From: Clarkia xantiana subsp. parviflora
Lineage: Eukaryota > Streptophyta > Magnoliopsida > Myrtales > Onagraceae
Direction of reading: 5' to 3'
DNA: 64,000 bases
NCBI GenBank assembly: GCA_036873135.1
Contig: JAPTYO010000001.1
Location: 49,711,774 to 49,775,773, forward strand
A program made the translations under genes and the position numbers. Of the stretch, positions 33,928 through 45,962 are shown in pieces; within the stretch, counting starts at the first letter, position 1, and each line of letters begins with the position of its first letter. The notes below the pieces were generated by a model, which worked only from the letters and a program-made list of their open reading frames with translations, ran no database searches and was not told the origin of the DNA.

Positions 33928-35095
33928 TCTAATGAGTAACTAAATTACACAATCCTAGATGTTAGCTCCGCTAAAAATAATATTTAAATAAACATATAAG
34001 CTAGGCGTGGGAAGTTCCCGTACACTTAATAAAATTACACATATTTAATAAGAATAAAATTATAACGAATATAGTTAGCGTGAAATTAAAGAGCGGTAAT
34101 TACTACACGCATAAACAAAATAATTTCTAAAGAATTTATGAACAACCAAATTTTAAAGGGTTTTTTTTCTCAAGAAAAACTGTTATTTTAATTATTTTTA
34201 TTTACGTAATAATGTTTTACATGTACTCTTTAATGCTCCCTTCCCCTTCGAGCAATTGCTAGCTGGCGCAATCATTAATTCATTATCGGAAGTGTGGCTA
34301 CTTGCTTTCGAAGTTGAAGTCGTGTTCGATGCAACTGAAGATAATGAAATGAGGAGAGAAAAAGTTTGATATGTAAGTTTTAAAACTCATAGTTATCGGT
34401 TGTATACCATGTGACATTGTAGTACACATTTTTAGGTCGGAAGCTATAGACATTCTCCATCTGCAGCATAGTTACTGATCTTGCGTATGTTTGGGATTTA
34501 CCATATCAGGGAACATGTTCTAGAAGTAGTCGTCATTTTTAAGTTATAAATCATGCTCTCTTTAGTTGGCAAAAGAATCTGTCGGGTATAAAAAATAATA
34601 CCTAAAAAGAGATTAAGCGTAAACCGAAAGCCTTCACTCACAAGTTCGAGCTTATGGTCTGATTGGTTAAGGCGTATGTCTTATTCCTTAAAAGAATCTT
34701 GCTCTTTGAACACATGTGCAAGTAACAATACGACTTTAAATTTGTCTTATTAAAAAAGTTCTTTGTAACACAAGAGTTCACTTATCTGATGGTGTGTTTT
34801 TGCTCAAATTAGATGATTATTTAGACCACTATACACCACCAGTCATAAAAAAAATCTAATGAGTAACCAAATGATATAATACTAAATGCTAACTTCGTAC
34901 AAATCGTTGGAAAAATACAATTTAAATGAATATATAAGCTATGTGTTGTTCCCGCCGCATAAAATTTGATAAAGTCACAAAGAAAAAATTTATAAAGAAC
35001 AAATATAGCGTGAAATTAAAGAGCGGTGATTATTACACACTTAAATAAAATAAATTTTAAAAAAATTATGAAAAATAAACTTTTATGGATTTTTT
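33928..35095. repeat. Direct duplication, two diverged copies about 920 bp apart
   Basis: Copy 1 (about 33928-34175) and copy 2 (about 34851-35095) share AATCTAATGAGTAAC, ATATAAGCTA, TAGCGTGAAATTAAAGAGCGG and TTATGAA blocks in the same order and orientation. No coding content. Possibly two LTR remnants or a local duplication. Confidence 0.65.
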
Positions 35096-35469
35096 TAGAA
35101 TGGAATACATAAAACTGTCTTCTTACCAGAAAGTGGAAGTGTCCAAAGAAGAACCAAAAAGTAGCGGGTGAGATATTCCCTTAAGAAATTGCAAATGGTG
35201 ATGGATATGTATGGTGTGAAAACTATGTAGAAAATAAGACTGCGACTTAACCAATTGTTTCATAAGTTTGAATTTATGAGTAAATGCATTTAGCATACTT
35301 TTATACTACAACATCCATCCGACCACATTGGCATTGATATCAATTCTGGGTCAAACTATGGATATTAGCCCGGCCACCTCGGCCTTGACTATCTCTGGGT
35401 CAAATATAATGGGTTTCACCATTTTTAATAGATGGTTTGTTTTTCTTTAAAAAGGCAATAATTTTTCTT

Positions 35470-35995
35470 GGGTTAACAGGTCTTTTGGTCCATGATGTTT
35501 GACAATTTTGGGTTTTGATCCATGATGTTTTTTTTTCCTAGTTTTGGTACCATATGTTTGCAGATTATTTTATAGTTTTGGTCCGACCGTTACATTCTGT
35601 CCATTTTTTGACATGTACAAGTCACGTGATCCACCCTAAACTTTCAATTTTGTTCAATTTAGTCCCTCTAATACTTTCCTAACCTTTTTTTTGTTCAATT
35701 TAGTTCTGAAGTTTCAAAATTTCAATTGGGCCTATTGTCCAATTTGGGTCAATTTTGAAACTTCGGGACTAAATTGAACAATAAAAAGGTTAAGAAAGTA
35801 TTAGAGGGACTAAATTTAAAGTTTAGAGTGGATCACGTGACTTGAACACTTCAAAAAATGGACGGAATGTAACGGTTAGACCAAAACTAGAAAAAATCTG
35901 CAAACATATGGTACCAAAACTAGGTAAAAAAAAAAACATCATGGACCAAAACCCAAAAGTTGTCAAACATCATGGACCAAAAGACCTGTTAACCC
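35470..35995. mobile_element. Mutator-like foldback MITE, copy 2 (526 bp)
   Basis: GGGTTAACAGGTCTTTTGG pairs with CCAAAAGACCTGTTAACCC at the far end, and the arms stay complementary nearly to the centre. A perfect 9-bp duplication ATTTTTCTT lies at 35461-35469 and 35996-36004. It contains AAGTCACGTGATCC and its complement, shared with the copies at 27882 and 29741. No coding capacity. Confidence 0.9.
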
Positions 35996-36004
35996 ATTTT
36001 TCTT

Positions 36005-37040
36005 TATAAGAGTATGCTAAATGTCTTCACCAATAAGTTCAGACTTATGTGACAATTGGTTAAGGCGGACATCTTATTTTCTACATAGTATCAGAGCTCA
36101 CGGGACCGATTCCTGGTGATGTCATTTTAAATGAAAAAATGTTACCTCCTATTAAATTGAGTTTGAATCCCATTATGTTGTAAAAGACCCAATTGAGGTC
36201 GGCCGAGGTGTCTAATTATGTTTAAGACCCGAATGAGGTCGAGGCCGAGGTGGTCGGGCTTCAAACTCGACATGAATGATAAGATCATAAGAGTGTGCTA
36301 AATGTCTGGGACAGTTGGTTAAAGTGCACGTTTTATTTTCTACAAACTGAAAGTGTGTCATTAACATCAGAGTCAAATTCTGTATTTTTTTTCATGAGAG
36401 TATAAAAACGTGTGGAATTTCCTTAATAATAATCACTTAAACTATCATTTTTATTCTTTTAATAATATTCTCCTTGTGAGTTGAAATATTTTGAAAATTT
36501 ATGGTTTTATTTATCTTTAAATTTAAATTTGAGTTTAACTTAACACTAAGAAGATTCATATATACACACTCCAAAATATCACGTGAAATTTTCAAACGGA
36601 CCATTTAACTAATTATCCTATAAAACTTAAATTTTATAATTGCACAGATTGAAAACATGGTTTCGGTTGGTATATATATATATATTGATATTCTAAACCA
36701 TGTCTTTAAGGCCGGCTTGGTAAAGATATTGGAATATAATCGCCAAGTTGGCGGAATTAACTTAGCAAATAAAATAACAATGGTGTAGCATTTTGTAATA
36801 AATAGATGAACATTAAAAAGAGAAAATGAACTTGGTTACGTTAGGATTGCTCTCAAATATTATACATTGTTTATTTACGTACATTGATTGATATTCATAC
36901 AGTTAGCCTACTATAGGTAGAAAATAGCCAACTATAGGTAGATTTATTTCACTATTTACTTTTTCAATCACAAAAGCTAAAGTCGTAGACAAGAAAACTT
37001 ATTACATACTTAATCTTCCCTTACTACGATTTTTTGGAAT
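36005..37040. repeat. Dispersed LTR-tail/PBS-like repeats in AT-rich DNA
   Basis: About 36010-36120 and 36290-36370 each carry GACAATTGGTTAAGGCGGAC-type sequence followed by CTTATTTTCTACA and, in the first, GTATCAGAGC, which resembles a copia primer binding site. Related copies lie at about 30866-30935 and 34640-34700 and, inverted, at 35240-35310. GACCCAATTGAGGTCGGCCG-type words lie just downstream of three of them. No gene seen. Confidence 0.55.
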
Positions 37041-37970
37041 TATTCCATGTATGGAATGAGTAAAATATCAAGCTACAAGTCACGATCTATAAGAAAGGCA
37101 CTACTAGGTTTTGTCTTTCTTTCGATTTCATTGATAGCAAAATAGTCTTAATTACTCTTTAAGGGTGCTAGGGCTTCACGAATAGTTTTGAAAGGTTAAG
37201 GGCTTGAAAAAGGTAATAGGATGCTACTCTAGAAAATGTGAGCGCTAACTCTTTTTTTCAAAAAGCAAGCTTTCGAGTTTCAAGTGGCAGGGCTTGCTGG
37301 ATACACAGAATTGAGATTTCTATATCGTATACAAATCTTTCTTTCGGGAAAGCATCGCTTATTCAAAGGAATTCTTCTGTATAAAGTTTCTTTTTTGCTC
37401 ATAAGACAAGTAAATAAGGTTGGTAAGAGCGGTGAGATTATTATGAGTAAAGTATATAAATCAATAAAGACCCAGTTTTTTTTATCGACGGAGGAAAATC
37501 CTTTTAACTTTGAAAATAGGGTAGTCTACTAGCTTACCATTAAAACAAATGAGAACGTCGAATTGAGGAAAAATAATAATTAAACCAATTAATATATATT
37601 TCTTAAAAATTAAAACTAACTATATCAAGTTTAATTTTCCAACAACTATATCAAGTTTTAAAGAAAAATATATATTTAAAATTTGGTCATGGAAAATAAA
37701 TAAATAAAGAATAAACAAAAGCAATTAAAATTGAGGCCTAAAGCAATTATTTCAGCTGCTTCCCCTTAAGCCGGGCCGGCAATCAATATAATTTATCTTT
37801 GTTTCGACAATTATAAATCGTAGCATCTTTGGACTTTGGAGATTTCTTGTTCTATAGTAGTAAATGTTTTAGAGCTAAGGGGCAAATTAGGAAGTTCACA
37901 AATTGGAGATATATATATATATATAGGAGTGGTTGGTCTAAAACTCTAAACAAACACTACTAACTTATAT
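37040..37970. promoter_or_regulatory. UGT upstream region; left part possibly organelle-derived
   Basis: No nuclear gene seen. About 37040-37450 differs in composition from its surroundings (fewer AT runs, phrases such as GTGCTAGGGCTTCACGAATAG and TTTCTTTCGGGAAAGC) and reads like plant mitochondrial non-coding DNA, but this rests on impression only. A TA run at 37909-37923 lies about 60 bp before the UGT start and could be part of its core promoter. Confidence 0.3.
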
Positions 37971-38498
37971 TTGCATGCATCAGCAATGACAACAAGAAGC
38001 AAGGAATCCATAGTTCTCTACCCAAGCCCAGGCGTCGGCCACTTGATTTCCATGATCGAGCTTGCCAAGCTCCTCCTCCACGCCGACCCTTCTCTTTACA
38101 TTCACATCTTAATAACAACTCCTCCCTTCGAACCACCGTATGTTCCGGTTTCCGTCCCATCAATCACCTTCCACCACCTCCCCACCATTTCAATCGGCCG
38201 CCTCGACAGAACCACCCCGATAGTAGCGCAAATACTCGAGCTCCTCCGACTGAACAACCCTAATATCCGCAAAACCCTAGCCGACTTATCGTCTGAAACC
38301 CTAATAACTGCCATAGTCATCGACTTGTTCTGCATGCCGGCTCTTGACATCGCCACGGAGCTCGAAATCCCGTGCCATTTGTTTTATACTTCGTCGGCTA
38401 GCTGCTTGGCTCTCATTCTCCACCTTCCGACTCTTGTTGAAGGGAGGTTGAAGAGTTTCAAGGATATGGTCGCCGGAGAAGACGGTGAGAGGGTTTTT

Positions 38499-39114
38499 GT
38501 AACACTGCAAGAATAAGCAGATTAGGAAGAAATTTTTCTAAGGAAACAATGTGTTATAAGGGTTTTATTTAACTACAAGAAAAAATAGGGTTTTACCTAC
38601 TAGCCAAATAGGTATTAAATCGGATTTTAGTACCTATTTTTGACTGAATTGGTCGGTATTAAATTCAGTGGTCGGTGAACGGAATTAAAATTTATTACCG
38701 AAAAAACCGGTCAGTAAAAAATTTCTTACCGACTAAATCGGTATTTAGTGAATTTCGGTATTAAATTTTATAACTGATTTCTCATACTGGAGTATGAGTA
38801 TCTGAAATGTCTGGGAGGAGATGTAGACAGCATATAGAATCCAAACTGTCGATGTTAAATGTCATTTTCAGACTTATTAACACGTGGGAATTTTTATAGG
38901 GAAACAATGTCTTATTAAGGGTTTTATTAAGTTTGAAGGAATATTTCTTGCGAATATCTAAAATTTGTAATTGATTTTCCTCACAACTTTGAATATTTCT
39001 AACAATTTTGTTTGGATTCATTCAATCTTAAATAAAATTAACATATGGAATTTTTAGTATTTTCCTTACAAATAAATTAAATATTGCTCACAAACAATTA
39101 AATTTCGTGTAGTG
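38499..39114. mobile_element. CACTA-type MITE inside the UGT first exon
   Basis: The right end TTCGTGTAGTG and left CACTGCAAGAA (from 38503) are inverted, and close to the CACTACAAGAA ends of CACTA elements. TTT at 38496-38498 and 39115-39117 fits a 3-bp target duplication, leaving four extra bases GTAA before CACTG that I cannot explain. Inside are short CGGT/ACCG subterminal words and a second ACTACAAGAAAAAA at 38571, so another CACTA remnant may be nested. No coding capacity. It disrupts the UGT frame. Confidence 0.78.
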
Positions 39115-40022
39115 TTTAGGGTTCCGGGGCTGCCGCCACTTGCGGCTGCAGATATGCCGGACCCGGTGCAGGATAGAATGAGTAGAGAGTATAGCTACTT
39201 TGTGGAGTACTCCATGAAGCTACCCCAACTAGCTGGGTTTGTTGTTAATAGCTTCGATCGGCTTGAAGAGAAAGCTCTCAAGGCTATTGCCCAAGGGTTG
39301 CTTTTGCCGCAAGGTACTGCCACGCCGCCTGTTTACTGCGTTGGCCCGTTGGTTGCATGGGATCAGACAAGCCTAAATTACGGTAATAACACACTAGTAT
39401 TTAACGATGCGGTTTATAATGGTTATATTATTTCAATAATGTATGGTGTTAGGGTTACAAGTGAGTAAAAAGGTATACGTCTAATAGTTGAAAGAGTTTG
39501 AACACTATTTAAGCTTAATAAACTATGCATATTATCAACCAATTAGTTTTATTAGTAAAAAACGTTACTAACTTATATAATGGGCATAGGCCCGTTTCTC
39601 GATTTCTCCCAACTGGTATAAGAGTTGATAGCTCAGTTTGAAAAGGCAAAAAGTGGTGAGCCTAGTAAAGGCTGCGTATACATGTGTGTTTGAGCATACA
39701 AAGACATGACTCAAGACATAGTGCTGGACAAAACTACTGACCAAATGCACATGACACTACAAGAAAACACCATCAAATAAAACGAACTTTGACACGAGGT
39801 GTTTAGTCGTTTCAAATTGGGACGTGTTTTATTCGAATTAGGCACGAGGTAGAGTTTAGCACGTGTACTGACACGGGGCGTTACCTCGTTTCAAATGTAG
39901 ACGACTGTTGGGACGAATTTGACACGAGGAATCTGACATAGGGTTAGATTGTGATAACTGAGATGACCCTGATACGAATTATACACGACCCCAATATTTG
40001 TACTACACTAAAAAAAATATGG

Positions 40023-40104
40023 TGGTGTTGACCAGTCTCGAACCACCGACCAGCTTTCATTTGATAGAGTTAAAGCGTGTTACCACTGGGCTAAGTGGTT
40101 TTAT
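40023..40104 (-). repeat. tRNA-like remnant inside the CACTA element
   Basis: On the minus strand, TTAGCCCAGTGGTAACACG fits a pol III A box and GGTGGTTCGAGACT fits a B box (GGTTCGANNCC). The sequence around them does not give a complete acceptor stem, so it is a tRNA-derived relic or SINE head, not a working tRNA gene. Confidence 0.5.
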
Positions 40105-40352
40105 TCGTTTAATTTAGGCAGATTTAAGATATGTAGTAATCAGTTAAGGTATAAAGATTTAAGGTATTTACTAATTATTTAAGAAATAATCAATTCATTG
40201 TTAGTGATTTATGGTATATATATATATGAATTATTTTAATATGTGAACTAAGTTATATACTATAATTTAAGTTAGAAAGTAATGACTTGAGGTATCTAGA
40301 ATGATTTAAGGTATGCACTAATAATTCAAGGTATAATGTTTTAAATGTTATT

Positions 40353-41800
40353 GATGTAAGGTATCTAACAATGATTTAAGGTATATAGTAATAATTTAAG
40401 GTATAATTATGAGCTAAATGTTATTGATTTAAGGTGTGTGTACATGAATTAGTTGAATATGTGATTTAAGGTATATATGATTACTTTAAGGCATACACTA
40501 ATGATTTAAGGTAGAATGACTTAACTACTAAGTAATTTAAGGTATGTAGCAGTGAATTAGTTGAATATGTGATTTAAGGTATATAGGACTACTTTAAGGC
40601 ATACGGTAATGATTTAAGGTAGAATGACTTAACTACTAAGTAATTTAAGGTATGTAGCAGTGATTTAAGGTAATATGTGATTTAAGGTATATAAGACTAC
40701 TTTAAGGCATACACTAATGATTTAAGGTAGAATGACTTAACTACTAAGTAATTTAAGGTATGTAGTAGTGAATTAGTTGAATATGTGATTTAAGGTGTAT
40801 AGGACTACTTTAAGGCATACACTAATGATTTAAGTTATAATGACTTAACTACTAAGTAATTTAAGGTATGTACTAGTGAATTAGATGAATATGTGATTTA
40901 AGGTATATATGACTACTTTAAGGCATACACTAATGATTTATGGTAGAATGACTTAACTACTAAGTAATTTAAGGTATGTAGCAGTGATTTAAGGTAATAT
41001 GTGATTTAAGGTATATAAGACTACTTTAAGGCATACACTAATGATTTAAGGTAGAATGACTTAACTACTAAGTAATTTAAGGTATGTAGTAGTGAATTAG
41101 TTGAATATGCGATTTAAGGTGTATAGGACTACTTTAAGGCATACACTAATGATTTAAGTTATAATGACTTAACTACTAAGTAATTTAAGGTATGTACTAG
41201 TGAATTAGATGAATATGTGATTTAAGTTATATATGACTACTTTAAGGCATACACTAATGATTTATGGTAGAATGACTTAACTACTGAGTAATTTAAGGTA
41301 TGTAGTAGTGATTTAAGGTAATATGTGATTTAAGGTATATAAGACTACTTTAAGGTATACACTAATGATTTAAGGTAGAATGACTTAACTACTAAATAAT
41401 TTAAGGTATGTAGTAGTGAATTAGTTGAATATGTGATTTAAGGTGTCTAAGACTACATTAAGGCATACATTAAAGATTTAAGGTATACTGACTTAACTCC
41501 TAAGTAATTTAAGGTATGTAGTAGTGAATTAGATTAATATGTGATTCTAGGTTATATAGAACTACTTTAAGGCATACATTAATGATTTAAGGTATAATGA
41601 CTTAACTACTAAGTACTTTAATGTATGTAGTAGCGAATTAGATGAATATGTAATTTAAGGTATATAGGACTACTTTAAGGCATACACTAATGATTTAAGG
41701 TAGAATGACCCAAAACCCTAAGTCATTTAAGGTATGTAGTAGTGAATTAGATTAGTATGTGATTAAAGGTATATAGTAATGAATTAAGGTATACACTAAT
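40353..41800 (+). repeat. 108-bp satellite array with 324-bp higher-order unit
   Basis: The landmark GTGATTTAAGG-type sequence recurs at 40461, 40569, 40677, 40785, 40893, 41001, 41109, 41217, 41325, 41433 and 41541, exactly 108 bp apart, then at about 41650 and 41759 with one-base slippage. Monomer variants repeat every third unit: the TAATATGTG form before 40677, 41001 and 41325; the AAGGTGTAT/AAGGTGTCT form at 40785, 41109 and 41433; the TTAGATGAATATG or TTAGATTAATATG form before 40893, 41217 and 41541. So a 324-bp trimer has been amplified. Each monomer is built from ATTTAAGGTATA-like words. Confidence 0.93.
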
Positions 41801-41959
41801 ATTGATTTAAGGTATAATGACTTAAGTGTTAGTAAATTATGGTATTAACTATTGAAATACTTTAATATGTCAATTAAGGTATATACTAATAATTTAAAGT
41901 ATGTGGTAATAATTTAAGGTATAATTACTTAATTGTTAGTAATTTAAGGTATGTACTAG

Positions 41960-43110
41960 TGAATTTCTCTAAACCATAATTCAACACCTTAAACCACGAT
42001 ACCGTAAATCACCATACTCTAAACCGATATACCCTAAATCACTATAACATAAACCATAAACTAATATACCCTAAACCATAACCCAATAACTCTAAATCAC
42101 CATACCCTAAATCACAAATCACTATACCCTAAATCATAAACTAATATACCCTAAACATAAACCAATACACTAAACCACTATACTATAAATCATTATAACC
42201 TAAATCAATAAACCATAAATCTCAAACAACTATACCCTAAACCATAAATCAATACCATGAACCATTATACCCTAAATTACTATACCCCAATTAATGTTTT
42301 CTAACTTCATTTTAAATGTGATATTCGTTTATGTTGTAATAGATGACTCACATTTAATTTAATTAACTCCTATTTATTTCATAATTAACATTTATTCTTT
42401 AATTAGACATTATTACATCACATTTTTATTGATCCATATTTTCATTTATTTTAGTGCAATAGGCTTATCTTATAAATAAATACATAATAACGACTTAATG
42501 CACTTTTACAAAAAAAAAAAAAATAATAAACCACTATACCCTAAATAATAATGCATATTTTAATGCACTTTTATAAAATAAATTTTTTACAGTCTAATTT
42601 GGTTAGAACGTCAATAATAATAACAAGTAATCAACTATTTTTTATAAAATACACATTTATAATCTAATATCAAAACACACATTTAGAATCTCATATTAAT
42701 TTTAGCAAATGGTAACAATGTGATGTTAATTCATCTTTATCCTTAATCATTTTACCCTAAATGACTATATTCATAAACCATAGACTACTATACCTTAAAT
42801 CATAACCCAATACTCTAAACCACTATACTCTAAATCATCACACCCTAAATCACAAACCACTATACTCTAATTCACTATACCAATTCATAAACTAATATAC
42901 CCTAAACCATAAACCAATACCCAAACCACTATACTCTAAATCATAAATCACAAACCAATATATCCTAAACCATAAATTAATACCTTAAATCATCATACTC
43001 TAATTAATATTTTCCAACTTAATTTTAAATGTGATACACGTTTATTATTGTAATAGATGACACACATTTAATTTAATGAACTCATATTTATTCCATAGTT
43101 AACCATAAAC
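41960..43110 (-). repeat. CCCTAAA-like arrays, inverted relative to the satellite
   Basis: Two blocks (about 41970-42300 and 42740-43000) are degenerate repeats of TATACCCTAAATCAC. Each is followed by a related spacer containing TTTTAAATGTGATA and TAATAGATGACTCACATTTAA (or a close variant), so the two halves (about 42000-42400 and 42750-43110) are a direct duplication. The repeat word is nearly the reverse complement of the GATTTAAGGTATA word in the array at 40353-41800, making a large diverged inverted repeat centred near 41960. Confidence 0.8.
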
Positions 43111-43788
43111 CCTGAACAATATATATAAGTTAAAAATAAATACATTTTGTCCCCATATTATATTTAAAAAATTGGCCCTAAATCAATATACACTAAACCA
43201 TAAATTAATATACATTAAATTATTATACCTTAAATATAATGTAATATATATTATAGTAAGCTATGTAATATTATATTTTATAAAATAATAGGTTTAATTT
43301 GTATCAAAGTTTAATTTTTAATATTAACAAATAAAACAACATTAATTACACTTTATGTGTATATATATTATATAAATACTAATATAAAATTATTATCATA
43401 TATTCCTAATTATATAGTTAATAGTTATAGTTATGTAGAAGGCCAATTAGATATTAATATTTTTTTATTAAAATATTAATATTTAATATATTATATTAAT
43501 ATTATATTTATTAACAAATAAATAAATAAGTTCCTTTCCTCAATACTTAAAACTAACTAACCACTATTAGTCCTCTAAGTAACCCTCGGTTATATATAAG
43601 TTAAAATGATAGAAATTTTTTAAGGAAAAAAATAAAATACATCACAGCCGTCCATCTTCTTCTATCTTATCTTTCAACCAAATAACCCTAGCATTAGCAG
43701 CTTCATTTTCTACATTCCATTCATGCCGCAGCCAACACTCCCACTTCTTCATTTCAGATCCGATCTCGAAACCCTAGCATCTCCTTCA

Positions 43789-44019
43789 ATGGTGCTCCAA
43801 GTCGACAAGGCCTCCAATGGCCGTGAGTACAAGGTCAAGGACATGTCTCAGGCCGACTTCATTCGCCTTGAGCTCGATCTTGTTGAGGTCGAGATGCCCG
43901 GTCTCATGGCTTGCCGTACCGAGTTCCGCCCCTCCCACCCATTCAAGGGTTCTAGGATTACCGGATTTCTCCACATGACCATCCAGACCGCTGTCCTCAT
44001 CGAAACCCTCATTGTCTGA
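43789..44019 (+). pseudogene. Captured 5' exon of S-adenosylhomocysteine hydrolase
   Basis: A frame from ATG 43789 (open upstream to 43723) gives about 70 residues matching the very conserved N-terminus of adenosylhomocysteinase: [51 protein letters not shown]. It then leaves the family (IV and stop at 44017-44019), where the native protein continues for about 400 more residues including the NAD domain. The preceding 100 bp, including AACCCTAGCATCTCC, may be the captured 5' leader. Codon use is GC-rich amid AT-rich DNA. A fragment carried by the CACTA element, not a working enzyme. Confidence 0.9.
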
Positions 44020-44499
44020 ATCTCAGGTAATTGCTTCTTTCCCCCCACACCGTATGCAAATTTGTTCCTTAATCGGCTTCATTGTGTTAGGCCATCCATT
44101 TATTCAGTATTTTGGTGCTATATTACTGCCGTGTAATTAATTATAATTAAGGTTTTTAATAATTCTTGCAGTCTAGGTTGTGATTTTAAGGGTTGTTGCT
44201 TAAGTGTTACCTTGATTTCTTCTCAGGAAAAATTACTTACCTTGGTTAGGTGTGAGTATATATAAAAGAAAGAACGGATGTGAGCAACTTTTAGATCATG
44301 GGACAGAGAGACGAAGAAGAATTAGCGCCGATCAATAATTTCCCCCTTTATTCTTGCATTCTTGATTGGATAGATGGATTAGAAATAGTGGGCATCCTCT
44401 CAATTTACTCAATAATAATAAGTAAGCTCCCTCCCAATTAGACTCTGCTGATATCATGCTCATAATTAGCTAAGTGAAGTTGATATCTTATATTTTCAG

Positions 44500-44571
44500 A
44501 TTCATGGGGAGAGACCTTTCCTAATCCTGATTTGAACTGGGACTTGATAATCGCTAGTGATATTTTCTTGT
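44500..44571 (+). pseudogene. Captured exon of a METTL21-like methyltransferase
   Basis: Bounded by TATTTTCAG on the left and GTAAGTTTT on the right, i.e. still with splice sites. It reads SWGETFPNP...NWDLIIASDIFL, the post-II motif region of plant METTL21/FAM86-type methyltransferases (usually WG..FP.P..DWDLILASDILLY). Other exons of that gene may lie at 44290-44420 but could not be confirmed. Lies within the CACTA element. Confidence 0.65.
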
Positions 44572-45373
44572 GTAAGTTTTTAATATTTTAGATTACAGAA
44601 ACTAATACATGGAGTATAATGTTTTTTTATGTCAAAGAGATACAAAGTTCATGTATATGATGATAATGAAGTTAGCACATGATTGACTAATGCCATGTAG
44701 GCCTTGCAATCTGTTACGGTGCTCTATCACCAGTGATTTAAGTCTGTCTAAAGAATAGTGGTAGTGTCTATAGCTGCTAATTAGAAGATAGCAATTTAGC
44801 AATATTATTTTTCCTAAAGAAGATAATTAATAATCTGCTCTAATTTCCAGATGCTGGGTGGAAGACTACTGCAGAGCCATCTGTTGAAGTCAAACAAAGA
44901 TGCAACATTATATCTCACCTTGTGCTTATGTTTATTTACAACTTTGATTGAAAATTGACAATTTTTTATTGTGTTGCATTTCTGGTGGCAACTGATGGGA
45001 ATGAACCAGTCCAGGTAAAAATTTACAAGTCCTTGTGCTTGTGGATCTTCTATTTGGATCTAGAGTGCATATTTGTTCTTTAGAGTGCACCCGGACAGTC
45101 TATAAGCGGAGATTATTTATCAGAGTAGCTACACCGGATTTGTTCACTCGGTGATGGTGTAATTAGAATCTATATACAATTTATAAAACTTGAACTGCTT
45201 TGAATTTTTGTATCTTGTTCAGTGAACCTTCTCGACAGGGTCATTAAAAAGTAAGAAACTCATCTGTAAATGATCATGACTGCATTTTTCAGGTCATTAT
45301 TTGGATTTTATGTTTCGTCAACCCTTAATGCTTTGGTTATTATACATTTCAATTGGGTTTTAATTATTGTAGG

Positions 45374-45614
45374 AGGATCAGTATTGATAAAGTAGCAGTT
45401 GATAAAGAGAAGGCACTTACTTGGGAGTCACTTCTTGTGATAAAGGGTTCTGGTAATACTCCAGGTAAAATAGATATACTTTTTTGATACTATATAGTAA
45501 TAATGTTTTTTGGATGTTTTGATTGATTTTTTTTCGTGACTAGGTTTTAGAGGTCCAACTTGTGATTGATTCTGATAAGGGGAAATATGTCATGTTCTTA
45601 CTCCAGTCACTTGG
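45374..45614 (+). pseudogene. Two exon-like segments of unidentified origin in the CACTA
   Basis: 45374-45464 reads ISIDKVAVDKEKALTWESLL then VIKGSGNTPG, followed by GTAAAATAG. 45545-45614 reads VLEVQLVIDSDKGKYVMFLL then QSLG before a stop. Both look like real protein sequence and both sit after TAG acceptor-like bases, but I do not recognise the source gene. They may come from one captured gene. Confidence 0.4.
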
Positions 45615-45877
45615 TTAGTCTGGTTTCTAATTACATTTTTCACTTTCTTCATGCACAATCACTCAATACCTTCTTTTCTGGATTTATCATTGCCTGAACA
45701 ATGATAATGTTTTTAGGAATTTAATATTTGACTGTACAAGTAAATAGAGATCTTTGATGGATGGAAATCACTCTTAATATCTTTGATGGAAAAAAATGAC
45801 TTAAAATGAAAACACTTCCTTAGTCATTATGAAACATGTGCAAATATATTTAACATCTTTTGTTCTTGTGATTGAAG

Positions 45878-45962
45878 GAGGATTGGTATCCATGGAGTGA
45901 ACGGGCTTTTTCAGAGGCACGGAAAAGAGATGTGCCAATCTGCTTATTCACTATACTCTCTT
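45878..45962 (+). pseudogene. Captured fragment of a SPATA20/DUF255 thioredoxin-like protein
   Basis: Reads EDWYPWSERAFSEARKRDVP and then IC, matching the conserved VDWYPW..EAF.EARKRDVPIF start of DUF255 proteins. The CHWCHVM redox motif that should follow is replaced by unrelated residues. Lies within the CACTA element near its right end. Confidence 0.75.

Noticed and set aside
37971..39468. Two separate short UGT-like genes
   Set aside because: The frames join exactly into one UGT once the insertion and the GT-AG intron are taken out, so they are parts of one locus.
40023..40104. Possible tRNA gene on the minus strand
   Set aside because: A- and B-box-like words are present but no complete cloverleaf or acceptor stem could be drawn.
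40353..41800. Regularly spaced repeats that might suggest a CRISPR-like array
   Set aside because: The entire 108-bp unit is repeated, not a short repeat with unique spacers, and it lies inside a plant CACTA transposon.
41960..43000. CCCTAAA words as an interstitial telomere
   Set aside because: The unit is TATACCCTAAATCAC with heavy variation, not tandem TTTAGGG, and it mirrors the neighbouring satellite word, so local origin is more likely.
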